A stretch of DNA of 64,000 bases, from positions 36,067,200-36,131,199 of the forward strand of contig CM067067.1 of assembly GCA_033980235.1 (NCBI GenBank). The letters are read 5' to 3'. Origin of the DNA: Diadema setosum (lineage: Eukaryota > Echinodermata > Echinoidea > Diadematoida > Diadematidae). Shown here piece by piece: positions 1 through 13,948 of the stretch. Both the position numbers and the translations under genes were made by a program. Positions within the stretch are counted from its first letter, which is position 1. Every line of letters begins with the position of its first letter. The notes under the pieces were generated by a model, which did no database searches, had not been told where the DNA came from, and was given only the letters and a program-made list of their open reading frames with translations.

Positions 1-3000
1 AAGATGAAAAAGCACTTGATTTAAAAATTGATCGAAATATTACATAAAGAGCAGCTGTTGCATCATTGTCGCTGAATGACATTATGTGAAAAAAAAAATC
101 AAACAAACAATGAGATAGCATATTCAAACAAACTAATTTACATTCAAACGGTGATACAATCATTTAGGTCGTCAAAGAAACATGTAGTTATTTTGTTGAC
201 AAAATGGACTAAATACAGAATCTCTGGTCTCAGAAGACTTCCTCGTATCGTCAGAAAGTAAATTGCATGAGAACTCTGTCATATCTAAAGGTGATATAGA
301 AGCCAGTGCTTCTCTATAAATGATAGAAGCAAAATGCCTGACTATCGAGAAACAAGAGTATTTCCTCCATGTAGATTTGATTATAAGAAAGGTGCGATGT
401 CCAATATTCTTCAAATGGAGTTACAAATCAAACCCGTCGTCCGAGCAATATAATAAGCTACAGATGGAACTGCACGATCCATAAAGGAATACGAATGAAC
501 TGCACGTGCTATATATAAGCTTTGTGGATAAACAAAATTAATAATAATGGGAGATTCAAAACAATTCATAAGGCCTGGGGAAATTCAGGCCGTAGTACAA
601 CATGAATAACTCACACGCACACCCACACATACACCTACAGTATAGTACGTCAAGCAGGTATCATAGAAAGTATGTAACAGTAAATAACTTAATAATGTTA
701 CTGAAATAACACTGATACATAGTTTAGTGAGAAATGTTCAAGGTGCTAATCACTCTGACAGAACTAAAACTATATATTCGTCTTTTACAAGTCAAGAAAG
801 TAAAAGAAAAAAATGAAAATGAAATGATGGGAACACATTTTTTTTTCTGTTCTTTTACAATGTAAGCTTTTAAACAAGTCCAAATAAAAAAAAAACATGG
901 AGAGTTATTGCACTGATGTTAATAGAATATAACAAAACGCCCATCACTGAGATAGGCCCCATTAATGCCTCGCATCAATTTTCATTAAAAATACGTGCCT
1001 AAAGATATACAATTTAAAGGGAATCTTCAAATTGCAGACATCTATTTCTGTTTCTTGCTTTCTAAGGTCCATAAAATTAAGTCACTCTTTAGCCAGGAAT
1101 AAGGTACCGCATACAAAAAAAAAAAAGTAAACAACACACGCGTGTAGTGCTGTATTGGTGTATACTGCAGGTTGGCAAGTGCTTCAAATAATCACATCAG
1201 AGTCGATATGTCTTCAGATATTATGCAAAATGTCTAAAATAAATGTACATGATCTTAATCATGTCCTCATGTTACGGCATAGTAAGTTTATGTTAAAGTT
1301 TTTTTTTTCTTTGTGTTCATCTTTCTGTATTCTTTATTCTGTATACCAGAAATTCCATCCCCTAGTCCACCCCTTTGTTATTCATATCGTTTGCTAATAA
1401 GACTATTCTGTTTTCTCATTGTCAAGTTCTCAGTAATAAATGCCAATGGACGATGAACGCGCGTATGGACTTGTAGATCTATGCCTCTGTGCTTTCATCA
1501 TAGCACGAATCCATCGAATGCTTCTCAGCAGCTGTCTTTCAGTTTGACATAAAACAAGAAAACGTTAAGATGTTCCCATGGCACAGGTACATTTCAATCC
1601 CTTTGATGGAAAAGCTTGATTTGAAGTGAATTCTTGCGCATTCCCCCCATCGAAATGCTGTGAGTACTTCTGATGATGTGCTAGGTAGTTACTTTTCACA
1701 AAATATGATCCATATTAAGAAAGTCCAAAAAAAAAAAAAAAACTTTCCACTATTTGACATAACAATGACCACGACACTGATAGCACATGCTACGCATGTT
1801 TCAATGTTCAGTGAAGTTTTGCAGACATCTAACATAGAATGTGTTATTCCCTAATTACTCAAGTAAATTGACCTTAATTACTTCCTGATCTATTTTCAAT
1901 GAATCAAAGTAGTTTCTAATTAAGACACTAACAACTCATAATGTTCTGTTTTCACATTGTAGTTACAACAAGAAAGAGAGAAATAAAAATAACTTTGAAG
2001 GAACGCCAACAACAATTAATAAAAATCTCCAGTCCAGGGGTTATCTAGCACACGTCGAGGCACCTATGGGGATATTATCGTACATCTCTCAATGGGAAAC
2101 CAAAGCTGAATGTTCAGAAGTTTTCACAGGTCATTATTATTTTTTTTAACAGAGTCATTAAGAGCACATGTTCATGTTCATGTACGTCTAATTTGATAAA
2201 GAACTTATGGAGCGAGTACCACGCAGAGTCAAGAGTCTAGATAGGATCCATAATCATTAAGTCGCATTACTTGTGAATGTTCATCATGAAACTGTTTATA
2301 TGATACGAGTACATAACTCTTAAACTTGTTGCGGAACTCAAAACCGACCAGTCTCGCATAATGCAGTTCTGTTTTTACCTGCAGTTACATTTCTTTGCAT
2401 GATAGATGGAGCTTCAGTTAAAACGGGTTCTTAAAGTTGATTTCTGTCTCTTGCTTCTTATCTGGGAGCGTGCGGTACTTAAATGGCTGTCAGAAAAGAC
2501 AACTCAGGTAGACATCATGGATTTTTTTTTTTTTTTTTTTTTACTATTGTGGTGATTGATTGATGGAATATAATATTGATATTACATGAACCATTACAAA
2601 AAAAAAAATAATAATACATTGAGTAAATGCAGAGCATCTCTTTTTCCTTCCCCATCATTCAAGAGCTTAAATACCATCTTCTCAATAAGACTCTTCTATC
2701 TCCTCACCATCTTCTTCCTTCGCCCCTTCCCTCCTCTTACTACTACTTTAGGCACTTACAACAAAGGCAACAAAGGCGATGAGTATAAGACCACGTGACA
2801 CTTGTTAAGGCCTAACTTTGTTTTTGTGTCAAAGCTGTCTTTATCACTTAGTAATGGAAACGGAATGGTAACGACTTGAATAATCCGTGTCAGTACAAAC
2901 ACATCTCTAAAAATGTAGGCGTTATTGATAGTGTTTTCTTATTTCAGAACACTAATCTGGCTTGTCCTACATATGCCTTTATCATTGTCTGTGATATTCT

Positions 3001-5850
3001 GTGAAAATGAAGGTATAGAAAACATAATTATGGTTACAAAAGATGCTGACCAAAAGTGTTTTATACAATTGAACATTTGTTAGTGATTTGCTTCTTGCAA
3101 CTTTTTGCAACAGTGGTTTTAGAAAAAAAAAAAAAACCTCCTTGAATGGTTCAACAAAACGGTGGTATTTGGTCATAAATGTTCCTATAATAATAGCTAC
3201 ATAATGCTCAATATTGCATTGCTGCATTTTTTAAAAATCCATTAGAGTACCACTAAACAGCTAGATCAGGAACATTTAATATTTATCACATTTCAATTGA
3301 GCCAAGAAGACAACAATGATTTCAATGAGAATGATCTGTCAATATGATTTGAAACAATTTTTCGTGATTTATATCAAACATGTTATTTATCTAAACGATG
3401 AGCAGAGTTATTAAATGCATTAATTAAGATATCCTTTCTCTCTCTTTTAAGTTGTGATAATATGCACTGCTAAACATTGACTAGGCGGTGATATCTTGAA
3501 TTATTATTTACAACTCATGTTATTATAATTAATTTATGCAATTTCCTATCAATAATCGCAGGCCTTACACACAGTCCTCCACGTGTAAGACTGAAATTTG
3601 TCAGGAGATAATGCTAACGTTGCCTCTGAGCTACATTGAAGAGTAATAATTTTTACTCCTCCTACGGGACTAGTTATTGACTTCCTACTTATGGGGGATA
3701 ATGTTGTCACATGCTGACATGTGTTTTATCTGGCTGGAACCGGAAGTAAATCAGGTGCACTATAGGGCACACACGGGTAAATAATTCCCCATAGAGACGT
3801 GTGTTAAAATTCAAAATTCAAACAATTCTGTAAAGTAGCTTCGGTAACCTGAAAAAGTGAGGTATACCCTTTTATCCATCAAATTTCCAAGGGGTTCTTC
3901 AGCTCAAACTCTTTACCTGGGTTTGCAAAGCCAGACTACTTGGTCTTTTTACTAAAAATGAAAAAGAAATCACATAATTATTTTCTGTACATGCACCCAA
4001 TCATAATAGTCCCTTCAAATTCCATAAGAAAAGCTTTCATTTCCGACCAAAATGCAGTTTGTAGGGGAATATATGCAGCTATTCAGTTTCTGCCAAATTG
4101 CCCTTTTCTGATTTATTTTAGTGTCTTTAGTACGATTTTGTGATGCGGTCAGGGATAGTCCATTATATTAACAGGTGTGAGCCCTATAGAGGGGCTTGGT
4201 GAACCGTTCTTGTCCGTCGCCAAGATTAGGCGGACTTTCACTGTGGTTCGCAGCAATTATCTGTTATAATTTTACACATCGTTACTTTACAACAGGTAAA
4301 CATATGGATATTCTATACATTTGACAGTAAACATAATAAAGGATGAGACGTCTCAATGTTGATGAACTCCATTAACATGATAAAGGAAAGATATTCGCTC
4401 CTAAATTCTTTTAAAATTGTACTGAACAATTTCGACTTACAGTGTAAGTAAAATTCCTCCAGCAATTAGCGCGTTTCCTAGAAAACTTTGATTAGGAGTA
4501 CAGTCAGTTGTATCTACTTAGGGGTTTTGTGATAAAACTGTGCTCTGAATTCCAACAATTTTAAAATGTAAGTAACAATATCATTGTTATGATTGTATTA
4601 CATTCCTAAATAAAATTAGCAATTAAACAGAATTAAATGAATGTTTGTCTACTCTTTAACTTCGTTTCATAGGATAACTTTTAATGTTTTGTAGTAATAA
4701 ATGTAAACCTCTCTCATTAGATTATTTTTCTCTCATAAGGTTCAAAATTCGGATGTTTGAGTATTAAAACTTCTAACCTTCGTCAAGTTTAGGGATTTCC
4801 TCATGAATTTGGCCCGGGTAGCATGATTTTTTACGTTGTTATGTATCTAATCAATGATATAATGCCTAAAGAAACAGTGAGCCGAAATCTTAGCAATCGG
4901 TTAAAGATTTTACTTCTGACTCTGCTGTTACCTTCCGAATGGTAGGAAGTATCATTAGTAAGTCAAGTGTCATTAGGAAGTCAAGCCATTGGCCTCTTAT
5001 CATCACACTGTCAGTTCCTTGTTATTCCTATATATCACTCCAGATAACTCCTAAGTCTATCAACCCTTGAAAAAAAAAAAAAACTCACACACACACACGA
5101 AGGCATTTTGACGTAACTTTGAGTACAGTTTCTCTATCAACTAATGCGCTTTCTTGTGTTATGATAACCAACCTATCTGTTATGTTTAAATGGGGCAAGG
5201 GATGGGAAGGAATAGAACACTCACACAAGTTTTGTATTCAACAATAAATTGTTACCAAGATGCGCTGGAGATTTGACTTTGATATACCATATGCCACGAT
5301 AAGAAGCACATGTATTGTTGTCATTGAAATCGTAGTAATAGACATATGAATACGATTAAAATCAAGACGTTTTTGTTTGGCAAAAATACTTTACACGTAA
5401 AAGAAAAAAAAACTGTTTTGATAATAAGGTAAAGAAACCCTAATCTGAATTACCTCCCCATAGTATCGTGCATGCAATAACACAATTTCCAAATATAATT
5501 TGTGAACAAGCAATTACAAATGTCTTTTTTAGTTTAAATGAAGCAAATTGCAATCACCTGACTGCCAAATTGACACAAAATGCAAGCAAGGTACCGTCTG
5601 AGTATGAAGGAGCTAGTAGGCCGCGGTCAGCCGTTGTAGTTGCATACCGGATGAGTAAAATAACATGCGAGCTGGTGACAAACTGACGTCCAAACCATAG
5701 TTAGATTTAAGTGTACCTTCGACAATATCAAATAATGTTACAGCTATTGTCTCTTTTTTGAGACATATGTTGCTCTTGTCATTATACTTTTCTTTTAGCT
5801 ACAATGTGAGCATGATACTGAATAACTATAATATTATCTCCACACCTATA
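1..5850. other. Upstream non-coding DNA, no gene seen
   Basis: AT-rich sequence in which every open frame is short and low in complexity or unrecognised. It holds scattered homopolymers (A15 at about 1727-1741, T21 at about 2522-2542) and a short CA run near 5086-5098. No splice-framed coding exon, tRNA or obvious transposon terminus was recognised. It lies 8-14 kb upstream of the Hox start codon, so it could hold distal regulatory DNA, but nothing in the sequence proves that. Confidence 0.6.
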
Positions 5851-6159
5851 TCAATAATTGCACTTCAAATTGAATTTATTTCATTTGTGGTCTAATCTGA
5901 CTTACATACTATGATCACTTTAACGACGTTCAATTCTTTTTACTCAAAGTGTCAAAATGGCTTAACGGTAAGAAGATGTCACTTTAATATTGAAAAGAAA
6001 CGAAAAGAAATTTATCAATAATTGTACTTGAAATTGAAATTATTTAATACATAAACTAATCTGACTTACATACTATGATCACAATAACGACGTTCGATTC
6101 TTTCTACTCAAAGTGTCAAAATGGTTTAACGGTAAGAAAACGTCTCTTTAATATTGAAA
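5851..6159. repeat. Two-copy tandem duplication, period 164 nt
   Basis: Copy 1 (5851-5994) and copy 2 (6015-6159) are about 145 nt each and align almost end to end. Both contain TCAATAATTG, ATCTGACTTACATACTATGA, ACTCAAAGTGTCAAAATGG and CTTTAATATTGAAA. Divergence is a few substitutions plus a short A-rich spacer. No coding potential is visible. Confidence 0.85.
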
Positions 6160-6317
6160 CAAAACTTATGACAACGATACACCAATGAACATTTTATCCA
6201 TATAGACCGACAACTGGAACAAAAACATAAAAAATAAAACAACAACTAAATAAACGTTTTTGAGAATTGATGCACTGTTGATGTTATCCTATCACATACC
6301 CACAAAGTTCACTCAAC

Positions 6318-7060
6318 AATACCATGATGAATGGATTCTCTGGAAAGAACGTTAGAGAATACCTTACCAGAAACAGACTGCTAAATCTTTATAATTCATT
6401 GAACTACCTCATATTATTTACTGTACCATTGTTTGGGAAGTTTGCAGCTCCACTTACATCGGTACGCCTAATCTATTGCTTTAACGGAAGCGTGCTGTCA
6501 GACTTATCATAGGCTCTCACGACTTAGAACACACTGGATCGTTGTTTAATGATTCAAAGACTATTAAAATCACTGATATACACATTATGGAAACAGCAAT
6601 AGCTTCTTAAAAATATATGACGGGTTTGTTTGCAAAAACCGATAAGTCCATTTTTGAAGATTTTGAAGTACGATCTCTGTCATAAAGTACAAAATAATAC
6701 CTTTTAAATGATATATTGGTCACTACATATAAAGGTATATTTTTGAAGTTATGGTCAAGAGAAGCAAACATTTTCTTACTATTCTCTTTATTTTTCTTGA
6801 CCTTTAATCGCAAATATCTCCATTTGGCAAATATGGACTTATCGGTTTTTGCAAACAAACTCTTCATATATTTACAACCAGCTCCCTGAAATGTTTAGAG
6901 ATGAATTTTGTCTCAAACTCCAGCATCTATTCATATCCCACTCATCACGCAGTTGATTATCATTTGAAAAAAAAAAACAAGAAGGAGTTATTACAGTACA
7001 AAAATCTATTATGACAACATGGACCAGAATGATTTCTGGGACACGTCGACTAAGGATGGT
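6318..7060 (+). pseudogene. Decayed non-LTR retrotransposon reverse-transcriptase C-terminus, split by a MITE
   Basis: Conceptual translation, moving between frames, gives pieces typical of the end of a LINE reverse transcriptase. A stretch like LYNSLNY..HIIYCTIVW lies at about 6380-6440, a block RKRAVRLIIGSHDLEHTGSL is followed by FNDSKTIKITDIHI at about 6484-6590, and YNQLPEMFRDEFCL with a following SYPTHHAVDYHL-like block lies at about 6873-6965. This order (thumb region, then a NQLPE block and a Tyr-Pro-Thr-His/Arg-His block) matches the C-terminus of echinoderm CR1/Jockey-like elements. Frameshifts and stops make it non-functional. The coding blocks are interrupted by an inverted-repeat element at 6609-6875. 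Clade assignment is inference; the order and spacing of the blocks are visible in the sequence. Confidence 0.65.
6609..6875. mobile_element. MITE with about 40-bp terminal inverted repeats
   Basis: The left end (about 6611-6651) and right end (about 6834-6873) are inverted copies with two or three mismatches. Both contain GTTTGTTTGCAAAAACCGAT next to AAATATATGA at the outer edge. The 86-codon minus-strand open frame filling the element is a by-product of the repeat, with no recognisable motif. The element lies inside a reverse-transcriptase relic, so it inserted after that relic. Confidence 0.75.
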
Positions 7061-10000
7061 TAGACGCAGTGTTTTCCTTCTCAGTTTGAAATCATCTTAA
7101 AATCATCATGAAAGAAACAAACATTCAACAACAATACAAACTTTTTTGGCAATGTATTACTCGAATGATAATTCAACTTAATAATTCATTCCACATATAA
7201 GTCAAACATCAACTGTTGTTTGCTACTTGGTTGTTAAGTTCATAGACTAAAGAATAAAATTCCTAGGTATACAGTACTTCTTCTAGAATATTTATAGCTC
7301 CAAGCCCTTAGACACTGCTGAAACCCCTTTTTTCTTTCCTCTCTATTTTAGATACCCTCACATCTGTCAATCGTCTCTATCCTCTTATAGTTCTATGTTA
7401 CATTTGACGCACTAATTTCATGTACATGTGCTATTTCTGCCGTTTCTCTTTCAGATCCAATTAGAAATCGGAATTTTCTTATTCATCACGTTACTCTGAG
7501 GCCGTCATCCAAGTAAAGCACACTGCTTATTGATGACGGTTCAACCACCTGTATTCCAAAATATTCAAACACTCAATTTTGTGAATATCTACGTGCATAA
7601 TATGTCATTCCATTCATATGTGTTTTCAGTGAGTCTAGTTATCACTGATGTTATCATGTTAAAATGCATTACACGCAAAGAAGAAGAAGAAATAAAAAAG
7701 CGATTTGATGATGATGCTATCAATATGATTGTAGTTAAATTGTTGTTGACCTATTTCTTTTGAATTCTGGGTCAAGCAAACGAATAAAACAAAGTGAACT
7801 GAACTCATTCATAGTATCAAGATAGGGTACGAGAGAGAGAGACCGAACAAAAAGCGCAGCATTTTGATACCGAGGTCGCAAAATAGTACTGATAGTATAG
7901 AGGCCAACACAAATCACAGCAGTATTTCAGCAACTCCTCGGTTTGGTAGTGGCTCATGAGAAGGAAGGAATATCCATCAACTGAAATTTCACACTGGGTA
8001 TGATAACCGACTACCTCTCAATTATTGCAAGATAAAAGACCAGATAGAAGTCGTTATTTGTTTGCTAATGTTTCATTTTCGCTTTGCTGATGTAAAGTAC
8101 TTCAAAAATGGTGTAACTTTCCCCTGGTTTTTGCGAGTACATGTCCATCGATATTCAAATAGATGGACGAAACTTTTCCTGCGGCAGCGGAATTTTACAG
8201 CAGCCGGCAGCTGCGAGTCCGCGGGAAACTTCCCGCATCCAATGCACATCATATGGCATGAATGGAGTAAAACACGTGGGAACACGCCAAAAAACCCTTA
8301 CTTCGTTTCAGACCAAGAATGGAGGGTCGTGCATGCTTACATTCCTTATCATTACCAATTCATATGGAGCATATTATAGACCTAATCTGCTTGATTTGGA
8401 ACTCTTTCACATAAAATCTGATTCGTGGCGCAATATGATAAAGGGTCTAGTTATAACAACACCATTTGCATCTTTGGAAAGCGAGTTATTTCATGATAAA
8501 AAGAAATGTCTAACATCAACAAAATTGATACAGTTACCTTGAGGTGACCACCAAAAATTATTTCTACCTTGAAATATTACTCCTGCATCACGAATCAAAC
8601 TTGAAGAAAAGTACCTTGATGAGATTTTAGATTGGTAATATTTCCTTGTGAAAAGAACGACAATATACGCCCCGAAAATATTGCTGAAAATATGATTAAT
8701 GGATGGACAGCCAAAGTCAATGATGTCAACAGGACATCACAGTTTAACAGAAGGGTAAAAGGTATATAAAAGATGGGGTTTAAAAATTAACATTTTTAAA
8801 TAAATTTGGATGTTGCTAACTCATCAACGCACCTAATAAATAAAAAAAAAAAATCAAAGATACCGAATGCTACCTTTGTGAAGTTGGGCTTATGCTTATA
8901 ATGATGAATGCAGGTGATCGTTTTGTGTAACTTTTCGTTGTATCATCAAAGTGACATGGAACTAAAAGAGGATTCCTTATTCCATGGGAAACACTCGGTA
9001 GTGATTCATATAGGATATTCAAGATTATGCCAAAGTATCAAAACTTCTGTCAACTGTTTTCAAAGTTAAATAGTTTTTTTTCATGCAAATGGCACACTCA
9101 CAAACTTCGTTGTTGCGTAAGGGATAAAAATACCCGTTAAACCCGCGGTTAAAACAAACAAAACAAAAACAATCAAAATACAACAATACAAAACCAGAAA
9201 TGGGTCTATTAAACGGTGAAAGCACTTATTATGCTTAATCCTATGCTTCCAAACACTCCAATAAACATACGCAAAGAAAAGTTTATTCTAGTAGAAAACT
9301 AGTAGAAAACCAAAAATCAGCAGCGTAGATAAGATATTAAGTATATGCTATACATCAGGACAATCAACCCATACCACTTTTATGGACTTTGTGATGCAGA
9401 GTATATGAAATGGACATGAAAATGAAAGAGGTAAAACGGAAATCATTCGCTGTTAAATAGGCAATTCTCAAAACCAAAGCGAATAAAGAATATTGCGATA
9501 ATTACATCTTCCTCGAAATTCATCTACGAAATCATTATTTCATTTCATTTTTGTTACAATGATTGTTCTTTTTTTTCTTTTCAATTTCAATAACATCTTG
9601 TCAATCAAATCTAAACACCTTGTGAGATACATTGATAGCCGACTGTTCTTTTCTTTTCTGAATTGTGTATTTCCATTGCACTTTATACATAATAGAAAGA
9701 AGAAAACCTGAGGGGGCGATTTATCCTATATACTGTCATTAAAAATTTAACCACCCTTGTACTGTTTTCGGACAGAGTGACAACGATATAATTAGATGAA
9801 TAGAGGAATGGACGAAACCATAGAACCCGTTATCTGATGTGTGTACTATTCTAATTTGTTGGTTGTACACAATATCAGAGAACATTCCATCTAGAATCTC
9901 GAGATGACATCAACAACGGGAAAATCATGTACAAGTTTTCACTGTATCACATTGAACTACTATTTTATTGGCGATTGAATGAATATCTTTATTAAATTGT

Positions 10001-10061
10001 TAATCTAATGTTGATATACGTTAAGAAAATATAGGACAATTTTGTAGCAAAATCACTGACA

Positions 10062-10098
<37 letters not shown>

Positions 10099-11152
10099 AA
10101 ACACAAACTTTAAACTTTAACTCACCCTAAATTTAGTTAAAAGAAAAAGTTAAACCAAAACGAAATTCAACGAAATACAAATGATAAAACAAGACTCAAA
10201 GATTAAATGGAAAGAAAGCGATATGTTAAAAAACATAAAAATAAAGGAACAAAAAGTTAGGCATATTTCTGGCATCTACTCTTTCGTGACTCAATTTCCT
10301 CGTCACGTAAAACATAATAGCTAAACTCAGCGGTGCAGCAAACCCTTGGTCGTTTCCAATTAGCCACATTACCTGTTCACAATATCTGACTTACATACTA
10401 GAGAACGGAGGCAGAAAAATGTTAGAGGGAAAAATTCGAAATCGCCAGCTCGGTTTTATATGTCGTCACTACAAGACAGCAACATCGTCTAGCACGCTGC
10501 AGCAAAACAACAGATGACATGACGAAGTGGTCTTAAGACCACACTAATTAGTCAGATTGTCACTATTTTTCTCTAGGGTTGCTTCCGCTATCAGTCGAAA
10601 TCTTAGTCCCTGGACTCGAGACACATACGCCAAAATGTTTGAATGTGATTTTTTTTTTCTCTAGCTCATCTCTTTCATCTACGGCAGTGCTACATCCGCA
10701 CGAAGGGCTATCCCAGATTGTAGACACTCATTAGCGGTACGTGTCTAAGCCGAAGTTTGGAGCGGCGGAGCGTGGTGCTAGCGGATATTGGCGATTACGA
10801 TTGGCTGGCGATCCTTAGTTGGTCATACAAGTAGCTGGCTCACTGACCGGGCTCCTCTCGGCCACGAGAAACGTGAACATGCTGATCCCTCCACGTATTA
10901 CGACAAAAATCGACTGTAGCCAATGAACAGACAATACCATTCACAGTTTCTTGTCTGAATGGTCTGGTAAATTCTACAGCTTGACATCAGGACAGGCACG
11001 ACAAATGTTTTCTTTCTTGACGTGTTGGAAGATAATAATAATAATTGTAATTCAGCTTCATATTTGAACATTGAGCTGAGAGAAATGCCTTTATCCACTC
11101 TTTTGACGTCAACATACTGTTCTTCACGACGTTTCGTTTTCGCATCAACGTG
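7061..11152. other. Non-coding upstream DNA with CA microsatellite and GC-richer patches
   Basis: Contains a CA microsatellite at about 10062-10094. The patches 8150-8330 and 10300-10900 are richer in GC than their surroundings and free of simple repeats. Overlapping open frames at 8062-8379 and 8141-8542 (105 and 133 codons) match no family I know, have no splice context and overlap each other in different frames. I treat them as chance or as shadows of conserved non-coding DNA. Confidence 0.5.
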
Positions 11153-11718
11153 TTAAAGGGAAAGTAAACCCAAAGAGCAATGTGGATTGAGTGAAAGCAG
11201 TAATATTAATAGAGCACATCAGTGAAAATTTTAGGAAAATCGGGCATTCGATGCAAAAGTTATGAATTTTTAAAATTTTGGTGTTGCAACTGCTGGGTAA
11301 GGAGACTACTAGAGGTTATGACGTATGAGTGGACTACAATATAAAGAAAATAACAAGGGAATTCAATGAAAATTCATTTTTCATGAAAATTACATATTCC
11401 ATCAACTTGATACTGACATATGTTAGGGGTAGCACTTATTTCCCCTGCTTTCTGAAAGCGGTTAGTCAAGAACTCTTTCATTTTGCTAGAAAAGTGAATT
11501 TTTGTGGAATTCCTTTTATATTTCCTTTATATTGTGGTCCTCTCATACGTCATAACCTCTAGTAGTCTCCTCATCCAGCGGTTCCAACACCAAAACTTTA
11601 AAAATTCATAACTTTTGCATCGATTGTCCGATTTTCCTCAAACTTTCACTGATGTGTTCTACTAATGTTACTGCTTTTACTCAATCCACTTTGCTCTTGG
11701 GGTTTATCTTCCCTTTAA
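11153..11718. mobile_element. Fold-back MITE, family A (about 200-bp inverted arms)
   Basis: The left end starts TTAAAGGGAAAGTAAACCC and the right end is its near complement, GGGTTTATCTTCCCTTTAA. Complementarity continues inward for about 190-200 nt on each side, including the pair ACTACTAGAGGTTATGACGT and its complement near 11306 and 11548. The central 200 nt carry a 77-codon open frame with no recognisable domain. TTAA at both borders suggests a TTAA-type target site. No transposase is present, so it would be non-autonomous. Confidence 0.85.
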
Positions 11719-11944
11719 TAGAATATACTATGCAGGTGGTTAGATCCACAGTTTGTCAACAAGATTACAGTTTTGACCTCTCATTCTGCCGTTTCCAATC
11801 AGCCTAATCACACAGTATTTTGTCTGGCCATTAACATAACTTTCTAATTCCCAAGGAATAACTATAACACTACGATGAAAGTTAACCCAGTATGCGCCTG
11901 TATGCATTTTTTTTTACGTATGTATGTATGCATGTATGTATATA

Positions 11945-11976
<32 letters not shown>

Positions 11977-13948
11977 CTCCACTAAGTTCTCCACCAATAT
12001 TTGGAATAGAATAGTTGCAACAACAAAAATAACAACTCATTATCGCTCTCCGAAGTGTATGCGGAGTGTTCGGTTTGGTTTCAGCAGAATTTTGAGTCAA
12101 TGATCGAGCCTTGACCATTACCGCGCGATTTCCATTTCATTAAGAACTTCCTTATTGCTAGGTATATTGTCAGGGATGTCGAATTGTGAACACGATCTCA
12201 TTGTAGGTACGTTCGTCTGTTCGTATTTGATCGTCAGTCAGTTTAGTTATCAATCAGATGTCGGAAGTAGACAAACATATGTAATTTTAACGTTCCATGA
12301 CTGCCAGAGTGTACAACAGTTATTTCAGTAGGAGCAATGCTGGTTACGTCACTTAAACCAACACACTCCCACATCCACATCCCCAAGAAAAGAAAAGAAA
12401 AACAAAAGAAACAGAAATAGATGTTAAAAGCCCTATTTTGTTAATTCACATTACACAAATACTTCTGTGTTTGAGCGCATTACAAAAAAAAAAAAAGATT
12501 ACCTGACTCGATTCTACTATGAACATAATTATCTTTCCTTTGTATTCATAAATCTGAATTGAATTTATTTCATTAACATTTAAACAAGTAGGAGCGTGCC
12601 GAAAGAATGTCTTCAACACAACAACAACAGCAACAAAATGGTTGTTTGTCATCTGCATGATTTGTAAAATTGTAGAAAACAGCTATAGACAACAATAAAA
12701 AAAATAAAAAATACGTCCATTCGGAAATACAAACACAAGACTAAAACAGCCAAGTATGAAGAAGATCAAAGACGGGGTCAACGACATTTCCCTGAAATGC
12801 ATTCAACCAGGACTATTCGTTAATCATGAAAAAAAAACAAAAAAACAGGGCAAATGTAAAGGACTTAAAGAGTTCAAAACAGACACACACAGCAATAGGT
12901 TAAAAAAAATCGATAGTCAGCTACTATATCAATGAATAGGAACATGCAGAAAATAAAATATTAACATAATCATATTCATAACCTATAGTGTGCCAAAGAT
13001 GGAAGGGACAGATACTGACTGGAATATTCATATTCTCTTCCTCTGGATTTCTTTTAGATAATTCGAATCGCGCGGGTAATAATCTGATCAGACGACTTCT
13101 CTCAAGCCCGTCACGTCTCGGCAGTCTTCCGGAACGGCTCAAATTCGTCCGTCACGGAGACGGCGTCGGCATGCTAGGTAAGCATGGAGGAACACGGGCC
13201 TCTTGTTTTATACTTACCCTCCAATTCCTGTTGACTTATTTCAATCATTGCAGAGAAATCCTACTTCAAAGGTAAGCATTGGGTTCTCCAGCTCAACTAA
13301 GGCGAACATCATACACTGTTCGGTCCCTCAAAAGCTTTTATTTGATTACGAAAAACAACAAATAAAACAACAAACGATGCATCAATACCCGTTGTCCTTG
13401 GTCACTGTTTTACTATCACTATCGAGGGGTCCTGGAGTTTTATTGGTCCAAAATTGTTCACGTGATGTCTCTTTTAATCTTCCCACTACTTTATCTTCGG
13501 GCAGGCGCTCCTTTGCAAATTTTCGCGTAATGGAAAGCGACACAAGATGTGGCCATGAAATTTCTCTATATTGATTTCTCTGTAACCCAGGAACATTCGT
13601 TCTGGAGAGATAGTGATATCGTACAACCCGCAAATAAGTCGAACGCATGTGGCGCTAATTTGACCTTTCACCCCATACTCGATAGATATGTGAGGTCATA
13701 TTAGGCCGTTGTCTTTTTAAGTAGGTGAACTTTAATTTCGAGAACGCCACCCCTGCCCTGCCTACTGCTTACTTCGTTCTTGTGTTCACGCATTAGCCGT
13801 TGGATGCGTGCTACCGCTTGCACCGTAAATACGCACCCACTGTCAGTCAAGCCAACCCAGGGGACACGACAATAACATCTAAAACCTATCGTCTGCAGTG
13901 ATAGAGTTACACATGGCAAATATTGACTGTCAGCGTCCGTACCCTACG
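11719..13948. other. Hox upstream region, non-coding
   Basis: Includes a TATG/TA microsatellite at about 11900-11975, a simple A-rich stretch near 12482-12495 and a GC-richer patch at about 13070-13200. Splice-like signals (GTAAGC donors at 13178 and 13272, a CAG acceptor ending at 13253) occur here, but no reading frame joins them to the Hox exon. Being directly upstream of the Hox start, it is the likeliest location for proximal regulatory sequence. Confidence 0.5.

Noticed and set aside
8062..8542. Overlapping 105- and 133-codon open frames
   Set aside because: Different frames of one GC-richer patch, no recognisable motif, no splice or promoter context.
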